64,000 bases of DNA from Bugulina stolonifera (lineage: Eukaryota > Bryozoa > Gymnolaemata > Cheilostomatida > Bugulidae), in the NCBI GenBank assembly GCA_935421135.1, contig OW285190.1, positions 8,690,501 to 8,754,500 on the forward strand, given 5' to 3'. Numbering within the stretch: position 1 is the stretch's first letter; every line of letters starts with the position of its first letter. The position numbers and the translations under genes were made by a program. Under the pieces are notes generated by a model that was given only the letters and a program-made list of their open reading frames with translations, was not told the DNA's origin and ran no database searches. Shown here piece after piece: positions 47,942 through 58,864 of this stretch.

Positions 47942-49113
47942 AATCTAATAGCCCCATTAGGCTTAGGCACCACCACTATTGGAGATGCCCAATCGCTATG
48001 AGTAACCGGTTCCAAAACCCCTTCAGCTACTAGCCGATCTAATTCATGACCCACCTTGTCCTTTAATGCGTAAGCTACCGGTCTTGCCTTACAGAAGATG
48101 GGTTTTGTGCCATCTTTTACCTCAATTTCTGCTTTGTATCCTCTTATTGTCCCAATACCGGTTTGGAAAATGCCTCCATCCTCAACATCCTCCGGTTCTA
48201 GCTTCTGTATTTGACTAACTGACAACCAGTCTAGTCTAACCTGTGCTAGCCAGTCTCTACCTAAGAGTGGAGGTCGCTGCTCTCCAGACACAACAATCAA
48301 GGGTAACTTATGTGACTTATCCTGGTAACCAACATCTACTAGGGCTTCACCTCTTACTGCAATCACATCCTTTGTATAGGATTTTAGCATTCCCCCTCTA
48401 TACTGCCTTAGACTGCCTTCTGGGAATAGTTCCTTCCACTGACTGTGACACATTAACGAGACTGCTGCTCCAGTGTCTATCTCCATCACAACTGGTTTCC
48501 CATTTATGCTAACCGAAACCACGTATGCCCCGTGATTGTTCTGATGCACTTTGTATACATACTGGTTTTCACTGCTTTCATCCACTGCACCAGCGTCCTC
48601 TATATGTTTTACTCCTTGCCCGTTGCAAACTTTCATCAGATGTCCCTTTTTTCCACATTTGTTACATGTAAGATCTTTGTATCTGCAGCGGGAAACAATA
48701 TGCCCAAACCTACCGCAACAATAACATCTCACATTTTTGTCACCTTGTCTAAACATCTTCCGACCTATTTGGTTCACGTTCTCCGTATCACTTGTACTCC
48801 CTACACTTGGTGTACTTTGTTCTGCTACCTCAAGCCTCGCCATCTCCATTGCATTTGTCAGGCTTACTGCTTGTTCCAATGTCAGGTCCTTCTCCCCCAA
48901 CAATCTCTTCTGTACATTACCATTCAAAGGTAGCCCACTTACAAAAGCCAGTAGCAGAGCGTCATTCAGAAACGCCCCGAACGAACACGGTACAGCCAAC
49001 TTACGTATACGCAGCAAATAGTCATTGACCGATTCATCAGCATGCTTAGATGCTCTCATAAACGTAAACCTTGACGCCATAACTGGAGGCTGTGGTTTAT
49101 AGTGTCCTATCAA
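47905..49113 (-). pseudogene. Gag capsid/nucleocapsid, protease and start of reverse transcriptase
   Basis: This is in the same frame as the segment above, after the TGA. It contains a Gag core, two CX2CX4HX4C zinc knuckles (CYCCGRFGHIVSRC and CNKCGKKGHLMKVC), an aspartic protease motif (IDTGA) and the beginning of reverse transcriptase (SDWASPIVVVPKPNG). The frame is then lost by a one-base shift near 47,930, inside the reverse transcriptase. Confidence 0.9.
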
Positions 49114-49140
49114 TACCTCCTTCAGTTGCTGTAACGTCTT

Positions 49141-49332
49141 TCAATTCGGGGCATCGGGGCTGAGCAAATCCTTCAAAATGCCATACACTTCCGCACCAAT
49201 CGAGCTCAACAGCACCGGAACTCTCTTGTTATTCGGAGTCTCCTGCACCACAAAGAACAAGTCCAACCGCTCAAAATACGTCTCAATATCCTCCTTGCCG
49301 TCATACCTATCAAACACTGTCTTAGCAGCCAT
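49141..49332 (-). pseudogene. Gag N-terminal part of the gypsy-type element
   Basis: The frame starts 12 bases inside the right LTR and encodes the amino end of Gag (MAAKTVFDRYDG). It ends at an in-frame TGA (49143-49141). The same frame then continues as the next segment, so this is one broken gene. Confidence 0.85.
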
Positions 49333-51440
49333 CCTCGTCGCCAGTGTTATATACTTAATTTACTGTGTTACCACTGGACCAACATAGATAGACATAGCAT
49401 GTTTACAGGTGGATAACTTGTATTCAACTGACTGCAAGTAACAAGTATATAATAGTATATAATAATATGACTCATTCATATTCTTGTAAACAAGTTAAGT
49501 ATAACAGGAAGCAATCTATTTATATCATAATGAATACTGGAGTGTTTTACCCTGTTAGCCAAACATTACAGCTCATAGAGTTATCTTCTCTATGGCTTCA
49601 CTCTAGTTACATGTTGATATAGAAAAACGGATGATCTAATGAATTTGTATGTATGTTATGGACTAATGGACTATGAGGACTAATGGTACAAATTCTGCTG
49701 GCCATGTATTGGCCTAAATGGACAAGTATATTATAGAAAGGATAAACATGGGTTGTAGACCATTTCCAAAGGGGATACATTTTTACAATAGCCAATGGAT
49801 CTTGCTGAAATTTGAGCGGCAGACATTATCTTCTCCTTTATGCATGGCGATGCTGGTGCCCCTCATTACCCAAAAATATAATAATGGCATCTAAGGCTAT
49901 GTAAACTGTGTAGCCAGCCCATTGTCACTCATAAGGTTTTGATTCTTTGGGAGAAGACAACTTTTATTAGTGTACGAGACATTGTACACACATTTTAATA
50001 TAATATCATTGACAGTTCCATGAAGGATACTTTGAAGGGTCCCATGAAGTGATAGACATTAAAGGGTACCGTGAGAACCTGTCAACATTGAAGAAGACGA
50101 TGGGCCACACGTGCAGTTTACATGATAAACATGTAATTACAATGAGTTGTAAAAAATGCTATCAGTTTAACTGTACAGCCTGCCATCAGGGAAATACGAC
50201 TTGCAAATCTCCTCACCCCAGGTTAGGTGTGTCACTTCTCTGTTTTGTCACAATATATGTTCATTGAATATCGTGTGTGAGATAGATATTTGTAGACGTA
50301 CTGTGGTAACTAATGTGCTTGTATTTTGTAGTAACATTTTCTTTCACAATAATATAAGCACTTTCCAGATTTTCAAATACATACATGTATTCTCAAATAA
50401 TAATAAAGGTGGGCATGCCTAGGTTTTATAGGCTACTTATTTTTATTATACATTGCATTATTTGTTTGAGAGTGCTTTTAGCAAAGTTAAACTCTATATA
50501 TGAGATGTAAACTGTAGTATTTATTTGGTAGCTATTGGAGATCACTCCTACCAGCCTCTTGAGACTGTGGAATAGGAAATAAAACTTCATTTCCGCACAC
50601 TTCTACAAACTACCGCTGGCCAGTTGGATTTTTTAAGAAAAGAAGAGAAAAAGTCATACCAGAAGATGGAGGAAGTTGCAGAACAGTGTAAGGATATGGT
50701 AGACCAAGTAGAAAAGGCCAAAGTTCAGCAGGTTTGCTTAAATATACAGTACTAGGTTAGGTTAATAAATAAACTTGAATGTTACCCCATATTTCTACAA
50801 CTATAACTTTGGTATGCCAGTTATCATGGAATCCAGACTTGTTAACTTAGCATGTATAATTTGATAAAAATAGGATGTTATTGAAGTTAAGAACTACCTT
50901 GTTCAAATGTTTTTCCACAAGCTGTAAGCAAATGTGTTTGAGATTAATTTAAATAAAATTTTAAGATTCAACTTCTCACAAAACAAGCAGAAGACATGAC
51001 AGCTGAAATCAACAACTACCAAACTAAACTAACAAATCAGCTGATTGAGTTTGTTAGACAGAATCACAAAGCGAAAGAAAGACTTGACAAGGTCAGGAAA
51101 GACACCCTCAAGTTAAGTGAGAGGGATGTATTAGGTCTGATTCAAGGCTACATGACAGCATATCAGAATGTAGACTCGGCCAACAGAGTGCCGATAGCCA
51201 AACTTTCAGTACCAACACAAAAACTTTACATAGGTGAGTAGTTACTCCTCGGTTCCAAAATTTTTAACAGTCTGGTCGTCCACTAGTTGCTGGTATTCTT
51301 GTGGTATTCTTGTATTTTGTAGGAGCTTGGAAAAAGGTAGAGATGTATTTGCACTCTCCTAAACCTCAGCCTCAAGTGATGAATTCATTTTTTTATGGAG
51401 GACGACTTCCATGAGAGACTATCGCTTGAGGGCAGAGGTG

Positions 51441-52449
51441 TGTTATGAAACAAACAACGCTGTGTAGTGGACAGACAACTCCCAGAGTCTCATGCGTAGT
51501 GGAAAGGCAACTTCCCGGAGTCTCAAGGTCCATCACACTATAAACTTACATTATAGCCTTAGTACTTACTAGTAACCTCCTTATATTGGGAGGGCATGGA
51601 CCCTTCCATGCACAGACATAATTATTGTAATAGCCTACAATAACTGACTGTATACAATCAATCTATTGTATTTGTGTATATGCTTATCATTATCCAATTA
51701 TACCTGCCTGACATGTTAGCAGTTATGTAATCACTTAGAACATTGGAGAATATACTTTTGTGGCCCTAAAATAGGCTTATAATGTTGGTGTTATATTATT
51801 TCTAGTATTTTTCCCATGATATATAGATCTTGTCTTACCTATGTGTGAATTTTCATATTATTCTGTTAACTCGGCTGAACCCAGTAAGAGTAGACATAAG
51901 TAGACATAATAGATATTAAGCAGTGCTTGTTACTATTGCCCAACACTTTTCACGGAAGCTTTTTATGTATAAAAGCCAGCACATTTGTTATATCTAATCA
52001 GTTGTTGATTGCGCTCTAATAAATCAACATCTCCTAACTCAAACCTAATAGAGGCTTACTCTTGTAGGCTGGTAACTCCACCGGTGGATCCATAGATCCA
52101 TACGGCTTGAGTTCATCCCCATCCTCGTTTAAGCATATCTCTACACCACTTCTACGACCTGATCCCAGATTTTATATGGATCTAGCGTGGGGCTTAAGAT
52201 CCTAGAATACCAGATCTTTCATTGCATTCCTCTGGAGTACAAAGTCTACAAGACCTACGTCGGTCCTGAGCTCTTCAATGTGTTTTGGCATCGGCCTACG
52301 TCAGATACATAATAACAAGAGCACCTAATAACTGTTCACTCTTTTATGCAATGTGTGGAAGGTCACTTGGTCATCCTCTACCAACTTCCAAGTCCTTCCC
52401 ATGCTCGTGCCTTGGCACCCGCATGTAAACCTACACTGAAAACATTACA
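51441..52449 (+). mobile_element. Solo LTR, about 1.0 kb (TRIM unit 2)
   Basis: The segment starts TGTTATG and ends CATTACA, with a TATA-like TATAAAAG near 51,970 and TTGATTGCGCTCTAATAAA downstream, shared with the element at 21,123. It is inserted after GGTG (GATG on the other side). Unit 1 shows the uninterrupted site near 34,113. It lies just downstream of the TRIM stop codon. Confidence 0.85.
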
Positions 52450-53344
52450 GATGTGCTTTTAACTAATTTTAATGATTAAGAGTGATTAAGATTGCTGTAT
52501 TGCAAAATCAACTTAATATTATTATTGATTGGTTTTGTTCATTTTTTTTTCAAGACTAAGAATAAATTGATAATATATAGAATGCAGAAAAACACTGATT
52601 AGGATTTATTAAGTCATGTTACTTGATTTAATCTCGATTTAAAATAAGATAAGATTTCTGGGGTCAAGTGGTCCTATGTACAATGAATCTCATCTTTCTA
52701 ATCAATTACAATGTTGATTATGTTTGTATGCAAGTGTATTTTCTATACCGGTCAGTACATATTGTTTATGTTGTGCATACACACCCGTACCGAGAGTGAT
52801 ACAAGTGTGGAAAGAACCTATGAGTGGTGGTGGATGTTCCTCATTACAGAAAGACTGAAGCGGTATGTGTAATGGTTTGTTATTGCCAGTGTTGCCAACA
52901 AATTATAGTGAACGATCTAGAAACTATTTGAGTGGGAGGCGGGGGGGGGGGGGTGGGGGGTTGGGATGCGGGTACCCGCCTTGGGTACGCGTAGTGAAAA
53001 TTTTTTTACAATTTTTCCTCATCAATCAAATATAGAGACATTGACTTGACTGCATCACTATGTATTTTCAGCCTAAACCCTGGCAAATGAAAAATATGCT
53101 ACACATCGTCAAGAATAATATGCTGTACAGCTAAATCCTAGTAGGCTGTCTTTCCCTGTAAAAATAAGCTCAATGTTGGGATATACTGTAATATGTACTA
53201 ACTGTGATGGCTAGAATTGCATGTACAGCCCCAGGTGAAAACATCATGACGCAGAGGCACTATATGTCATGTACATGATTGTAGGCACCAACTTGTCATG
53301 TACATGATTGTAGGCACCGACTTGTCAAAATAAAAAGGGATACG

Positions 53345-53880
53345 TTCCATGGGAACTAATAAGCTATTGATCATAATTAGAAGTTGTCCCCTCTCAATTT
53401 CTCTTCTTCTTCTACTTTCGGAACTGAGGCCCCAATTAACCAAGAAATGCCTTAAAATATTGTACTTGAGTTATGTTTCAACAAGAACATCAGGAAAATG
53501 GGTTACAATTTGCTACCAATTGTTGGCCACTTCACCAAACAAGTGGGTATTATAGACAGGAGTTGTATTCTCTTTTCATAATAGCCTGAGAATTTAGTAA
53601 TTTCATTGAGTTGTTTACACGGTCGGCATAATGAACGGCGCCAAAAAGCTTGTAGTTAATATGGGTTTTCAAAAACGGGATATTTCTGCTACTAGGGTGA
53701 TTGGGAACTTGAAACTTGTGTCAAAATACTCCTAATGACTTACCCAAGAGTTTTACACAAAAAATATTTGGTTAGCAAAAGTTGAGAAATGTGTGTCATA
53801 CCCTGGGAGAAAAAAAGAAGAAGAAGAGAATTTGAAAGAGGACAACTTCTAATTATGATCAATAGCTTGTTAGTGCCCAT
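53345..53880. mobile_element. Short inverted-repeat element at the unit 2/3 junction, 536 bp
   Basis: Arms of about 60 bp are inverted repeats (TTGATCATAATTAGAAG on the left, its complement on the right). This copy is uninterrupted, in contrast to that at 36,073-40,128. A shorter hairpin with related arms is at 60,478-60,560. Confidence 0.8.
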
Positions 53881-54119
53881 GATACACTGCCACTAGAGTT
53901 GGCAGGCCTGTGACAAATCAACCACAAATGCTGCTGTCACATTGACAGTGTAGAGGGATATGATTGCTGATTTATGATATACACCAGGGTAGGGAAATTA
54001 ACTAATCGAACTTTTGGACATAGGGGAAGCCCAAATAAATGCTTCAAGTAATAGACAATAATGATAAATATACATGTATGCTCGCAGATTTAGAAAAGTC
54101 ATTATCTGCTGTACTATAT

Positions 54120-54744
54120 GGAGTGCTATGAACTAGGCAGACGGGGCCATCTTTAGTGACTGAAGGAAAGAGTAATAACACATGTATTAGGTAAGTAACA
54201 TGTATAACTTGAATTGTTATTAATTATATTATAGCCACAGCACTAATATTGACATGATTGTCTACTTTGAGAGTTCTAATAATATGTGAAGTGATTCATA
54301 GGGAAAGCAATCACACATGGGATAATATCAAAGCGAAATTTTGGGCCGTCTCACTTAATTTTCCAATTTAGACATCATTGTTACGCGTTTGTTTTAAAAC
54401 AAAGTCTAAGGCCCACAAGCAAATATTGTTAAACCAAAGACATAGAATACTATGCAGTGTTACAACTTACATTTTTTAAAAAATTATCATGTTGCTATGA
54501 GTTGAGTTATTGTGAGTTGCAAGGCTTGAAACCTAATATTATACTGCAGGGGTGAATATCACATCACAGAATCTACACTGAATATGGCAGATGCGAAGCT
54601 GTCATGCGCATTCTGTCTAGAAGATCTGAAACGCATGGTGGATCCGAGAAAGTTACCATGCAGACACGTGTTCTGTTTAGACTGTTTACTAGATGACTAC
54701 AGCAGTAGAAGAAGTGTGGGTGGATACCAGTGTCCCGTATGCAA
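54120..54744 (+). pseudogene. TRIM-like gene, unit 3: only the 5' exon and RING exon remain
   Basis: The 5' exon ends at 54190 with the conserved donor GTAAGT. The next exon starts at 54550, with ATG at 54584 and a donor after 54744. It encodes 53 codons plus two bases, the same length as units 1 and 2. The RING ligands are intact (CAFC, CRHVFC, CLDC, CPVC). The unit continues through the intron to about 56,717 and then ends, before B-box 1. No downstream exons are present, so no full TRIM can be made unless it splices into foreign exons. Confidence 0.85.
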
Positions 54745-55848
54745 GTGAGAACCCCTGCTCTGTTTCTGAATCTAATCTATTAGTACATACATAAATCATT
54801 TTTCAATAGGCAACTGACAATAATGTATTTACATGTATGTCTGTACATGTACATGTAGGCCTATTAGTGCACACATGTACATGTACATACATATATACAT
54901 TATTGTTAGTTGCCTATTGAAAAATGATTTATCTATTTGGAGTTGAGGGTTCTGAAAGTGCACCTCAAAAATGTGTATGCATCATACCCTTACAAATAAA
55001 TTACTGTGCTGGATTCCTCCAGAAAGGCTTTGTTAATCAACCGGTGTAACATTTATAAACTGTTTATTAGTGTCAGACCGTAATTAATGTTGGTCTCTTT
55101 CTCTAAAATTACACGTATTGTTAAAAGTTTGCCAACAACACTTCAATGTTAATACGTAAAGCAATATTAAAAGTACACTGGATTACACATAAACTGATAC
55201 AGATAAAAGTAATACAGGTACTTACATTAAAACATAGACACAGTAAATTTACCAAACCACACTGTATGAAACACAGTACTATACTGCTTAAGGCTAGCTT
55301 TCCCAGATACATGCTGGGCCAAGCACAGCTAGCCAGCCGGTCAGGCTATATAGCCTGACACAATTACTTAGTTACCAACTGTCATTTGGCAAGCAAGTGA
55401 CTGTACCACATGTAATTTATATATATTCTAGCTAGTATCATTTGTACTGCTTTTAATAAAATCAGAGCCATTGAGCTCTGAATAAAATAAGGAAATGTAT
55501 TAGAGGCAAATTGATTTTTGACCATAAGAGTGTAATGTAATATACTAGATCAGCTGTCTGTAATCTATGGTTTTAACAGACTATAATACATTCATCAACT
55601 AAATATAGTAACGTTCTAATCTTTTTAACACAAGTGAACCAGTGTGCCAAGCTGAGTGTATGAAAATAATTCCTACTGGGCAGCAAGTTGTTGAACAACT
55701 TTCCCAATTGCAATGCCCTCTATATTTCCTCCCATGGTGCTGCTTTGTAGATCAAACATGAAATTGGCAACGCCTCCTGATTCGTTCACAATACGTCTTC
55801 GTCCTTGACCCTGACAACTTGATACTCTATAACAAAGGTGCCCAATTA

Positions 55849-55930
55849 TTTTTGGTAGGGGACCAGGTATCAGTACAAAGATATATAATATATTATATCA
55901 TTGTACTGATACCTAGCCCCCTACCAAAAA
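55849..55930. repeat. Fold-back palindrome, unit 3 copy (decayed)
   Basis: This is the counterpart of 43,661-43,744. The left arm is intact and the right arm has lost bases and gained substitutions. Confidence 0.8.
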
Positions 55931-56449
55931 TGTGTGTTTACGTGTGTTTCAATGTGTAAACATGCAAAAATGTAATCGAATTTGACATGAATGTAAGTAT
56001 CAGATTTACACTTTTCAAATAAACATTCATTACTAGTAGATCTGCTCTTCAACATAATCAGTTGCACAAAAGAAGTAGTTCGTGTGATAGGTGAAAACAG
56101 TCTGGCTTTGCAACAATTAGTATTGGCAAACCAAGGACTTACATACCCACCCTCTGCTAAGCAAACTTAAAGGAATTTGTATAAAATTTCGCACAAGTGA
56201 AGAGACTGATGAAATTAGCTAGGGGGCCTATGCTAACAGATACAGTACATGTCACCTGTACTCACTTGGTATAGACCTGTCAAATGGTACATAGTATGTG
56301 TTCTTCACCCAACATAGTCTGTTCGTGTACCTTACCCACTGCCCGTTAAATTCTGACGGGGTCCAGCAGTCTATTGGGTCTCCAGCAAATTGACCTGCAT
56401 GCATGTGATGACATAAAGAGGTGTATACATATACTAAGATAGCTACAGG

Positions 56450-56515
56450 ACTACATAGACATACATAGACATAGACATACATAGACATAGACATACATAG
56501 ACATAGACATACATG
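56450..56515 (+). repeat. TAGACA microsatellite, unit 3
   Basis: This is a longer version of the array at 44,263-44,312, with extra ATACATAGACATAG blocks. Confidence 0.85.
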
Positions 56516-56717
56516 TCTGTAGAAACACACTGAAAGTAGCCTCCACTTGAACACCACTACTCTATAACCTTGCGGCATTGGGAGAACATAACTTCACAAC
56601 CACCGCTGTAATGTGAGCATTTATATTTTTATTGATCACGAGCACGAGCGGTTATGTTTGGTTACTTGAAACTACTTGTACATGTAAACATGTACATGTT
56701 TAGCTGTTTTCCTCACC

Positions 56718-57665
56718 CGGAGTGCTGGGCCTGGCCGATGCTGCTTTGAATGTTCGAACAACTGGTATGGATTATTGGTATATCCTTCATGTAAGACACC
56801 CACGGAAATATAACTAGTCTACTATTTATAGCTATATACTACGATAGCTGGTTTAATATAGAGTAGTAGCATAACTTGGAGTTATCTACCTTATATATAT
56901 ATATAACTTTATTTAGACTAGTTATATATTTCCGTGGGTGTCTTACATGAAGGATATACCGAATTACTTCTGTCTAAACGAGTCAGTTTTAGTAGGGATG
57001 TTATGCTAGTAACTGCAAATGCTACCTTTTTGCAATGTACTGAATTGAAATTTTATTAAAAGACAATGTACAATAAGTTTTATACTAAACTGTGATAAAT
57101 ATGCAGAGTACCTCCATGTAGGCCTATTTGGGCTAGGCAAAATAATGTCAGCTAGTGTGCTATACAGTATATTTTATACTGGAGTTGACCATTTAAAACT
57201 ACTGGTACAACTGATGTTAGAACTGGTTTGTAGTCATTACATGTAAAATAGGTAGGTGCTTACGTCAGCCGGCCTTTTGGTCTTTCCGGGGGTCTGTGGT
57301 GTCAGTATAGTAGGTGCTGTACAATTACAATTAGCTACAGTGACCTGAATTTGGAAATTATCCTTGTAAAGTGTGAGATTGGAGATAGTATTTGGCTTGG
57401 TATACACATGATGTAATGCATGTATATGTGCCTTATATTTCTATTTGCAGCACTATTTGGAGTGTTGTTTAAAGAAAATGGACAAGCAAGTTTTGCTATA
57501 TTACGACTGCTACGCTCTCTTGGTCTCAGTATCTCGTTTGCCTATCAAAGTCATCTCTGTATGCTGACAAAGATGTACATATTGCTGAGTGTACTGGCTG
57601 TAGGGTTGGTAGGTTACCTGTGTGTTGAGATCATAGAGGGAAGGAAGAACACTAATTTAGAGTAG
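56718..57665 (+). pseudogene. UNC93-like membrane protein, C-terminal remnant
   Basis: Two exons fit by phase: coding sequence up to 56764 (GVLGLADAALNVRTT, donor after 56764) and 57451-57665 (ALFGVLFKENGQASFA, ending GRKNTNLE and TAG). The last exon carries a hydrophobic segment (MYILLSVLAVGLVGYLCVEI), the final membrane helix. The order matches the C-terminal end of UNC93A-type proteins of the major facilitator superfamily. The left end of the first exon coincides with the break in TRIM unit 3, so its upstream exons have been cut away. A TTTAG acceptor at 56703 inside the TRIM-derived sequence would keep the frame open, so a chimeric transcript is conceivable. I call it a remnant, with a spliced chimera as the alternative. 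Confidence 0.7.
56777..56960. mobile_element. Short inverted-repeat element in the UNC93-like intron, 184 bp
   Basis: Arms of about 45 bp (GGTATATCCTTCATGTAAGA and complement) enclose an AT-rich centre. Part of the arm is also found near 23,690. The target duplication is unclear. Confidence 0.82.
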
Positions 57666-58127
57666 TATAATGTAATGGTGTGCATATTATCGACTGGTAA
57701 TATCAGAATGAATAAAACAAAATTATCTTACACCAACTTTCAATTTTGAAATTCTTGGCAAAATATAATTTTCTGTTAGTATATTGCAATAATCTTTGTG
57801 CTGTGTGTATATTTCGTCTAGGACGACCCACAGACGACCAATGTACAAAAGGTGAAGAAGCTATGACTTGTGTAGTGGCAGCCGTGTTTTAAGTTTTTAA
57901 CTTTTTATTAGAGCCGTAAGTCTCGACTGATGCCATGAATGACACCGTGAAAACTACAATAATTGAACAATGAACAGGTAAAAATGTGTATCCAAAAGCA
58001 TATCAAAGTTGCAGGTTTCACATTAAAATACAATTATTATCAAAATTATCTTACATGAAGAAAGTTTACAGTTACAAGTCACAAAAGGTAGAATTATATA
58101 ACATAATACTATACTTGATTGGCTATA
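57666..58127. other. 3' flank of the UNC93-like remnant
   Basis: AT-rich; an AATAAAACAAAATT at about 57,713 could serve as polyadenylation signal for the UNC93-like exon. No exon is recognised. Confidence 0.4.
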
Positions 58128-58864
58128 TATAATGACTGTGCTAAGTTGTGGATCTAATACAAGGCCTTCCATGGCTAGGCCTTCAGCATTACATGAAAGA
58201 TCAACAATTACTAATAGTCCAAGGACTAACCAAGGCGACCCATGTGGTCTCGAGTTGATGCTATCTTGCTATGCTGAGAAAGAGTATGTTCAGTCCTAGC
58301 AGGCAGTTCTGGCATCAAGGTCGGCGACCTCGTCAGCTGGAACTAACCTGTGCTACAAGAGAAGACTCTGTATAAGTAGTACAATAGTAGTGTCTTTATT
58401 GAGATCCAAGCTTCAACTGCGACAATGACAGTAAAAACACTGCACTTTATAGAGTATTGGGACGTGCGGAGGGAGTTCCGGTAAAAAGGCCAACATAGTG
58501 CTGTCCAGAAATTGCACAACAAGATGGCGGTGGAAGCCCGAGGCCACCAAAAATGGGTTGGGTGCAACAAAAGATGCTTTAAATTATCAGATTCATGTGC
58601 AAACTGAATCATATCTAATTCTGAGAGGCCGGCCATCTTTACACGGGTATAAAAAGGGTATAATTGCTCAGGTGTATAAAAGATATGTAATTATGATGGT
58701 ATAGTCAAAACATGCATAACAATACTGACATGAGTCAAATGTAGGTAAGTACTAAGCACTTTAGAAGATAGATGAGTAGAGCTGTGACAACTAGCTGTAC
58801 ATAAGGTACTGCATTGTCCATCAGGCAAGCTGAGGCCGTGTAAGCAAATGTCTTGACCATTACA
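58128..58864 (-). mobile_element. Solo LTR, diverged relative of 32,134-32,950
   Basis: The segment shares blocks with the solo LTR in TRIM unit 1 in the same order: GCATTACATGAAAGATC, then GTGTCTTTATTGA, then CACAACAAGATGGC. It ends CCATTACA followed by ATAT, as that copy does. The left end is degenerate and placed approximately. Confidence 0.75.

Larger units (their letters stand above)
45111..49570 (-). mobile_element. Ty3/gypsy-type LTR retrotransposon, degenerate
   Basis: LTRs are 45111-45322 (212 bp) and 49345-49570 (226 bp), starting TGTTATAT and ending CATTACA on the plus strand. A 5-bp duplication GCTCA flanks the element (45106-45110 and 49571-49575). Unit 1 has the empty site near 30,688. 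Coding is on the minus strand: gag, two CCHC knuckles, aspartic protease, reverse transcriptase, RNase H, zinc-binding region, integrase. Integrase after RNase H places it in Ty3/gypsy. A purine-rich GGAGGAG sits beside the left LTR as polypurine tract. No envelope gene is seen. The coding region has three in-frame stops and one frameshift, so it cannot move on its own. Confidence 0.95.
40360..51414 (+). pseudogene. TRIM-like gene, unit 2, with a nonsense codon
   Basis: Exons match unit 1: a 5' exon ending at 40433, then coding segments 40830-40990, 44917-45088, 50016-50226, 50532-50731, 50966-51233 and 51323-51414. Phases agree throughout. RING and both B-boxes keep their Cys/His ligands. 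Exon 3 lacks two codons compared with unit 1. At 50573-50575 the frame reads TAG where unit 1 has CAG, so translation would stop at codon 196 of 368, before the coiled coil. A truncated RING/B-box protein could still be made, but oligomerisation through the coiled coil would be lost. The donor after 50731 is GTTTGC (GTGTGC in unit 1). A gypsy-type element of 4.5 kb sits in the second intron. Pseudogene is the simplest call. Confidence 0.8.
40130..53880 (+). repeat. TRIM tandem unit 2
   Basis: This is the second tandem unit. It differs from unit 1 by a gypsy-type LTR element (45,111), a hAT-like element (42,536), a short TA-flanked element (41,094) and a solo LTR (51,441). From 41,030 to about 44,515 it is close to unit 3. 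Confidence 0.82.
53881..56717 (+). repeat. TRIM tandem unit 3, truncated
   Basis: The segment matches unit 2 (40,130-44,515) without the hAT-like and TA-flanked insertions. Identity ends after TTTTCCTCACC. From there unit 2 continues towards its B-box exon, while this copy runs into UNC93-like coding sequence. Confidence 0.85.

Noticed and set aside
45111..49570. Endogenous retrovirus with envelope gene
   Set aside because: No envelope-like frame lies between integrase and the left LTR; the space is only about 120 bp.
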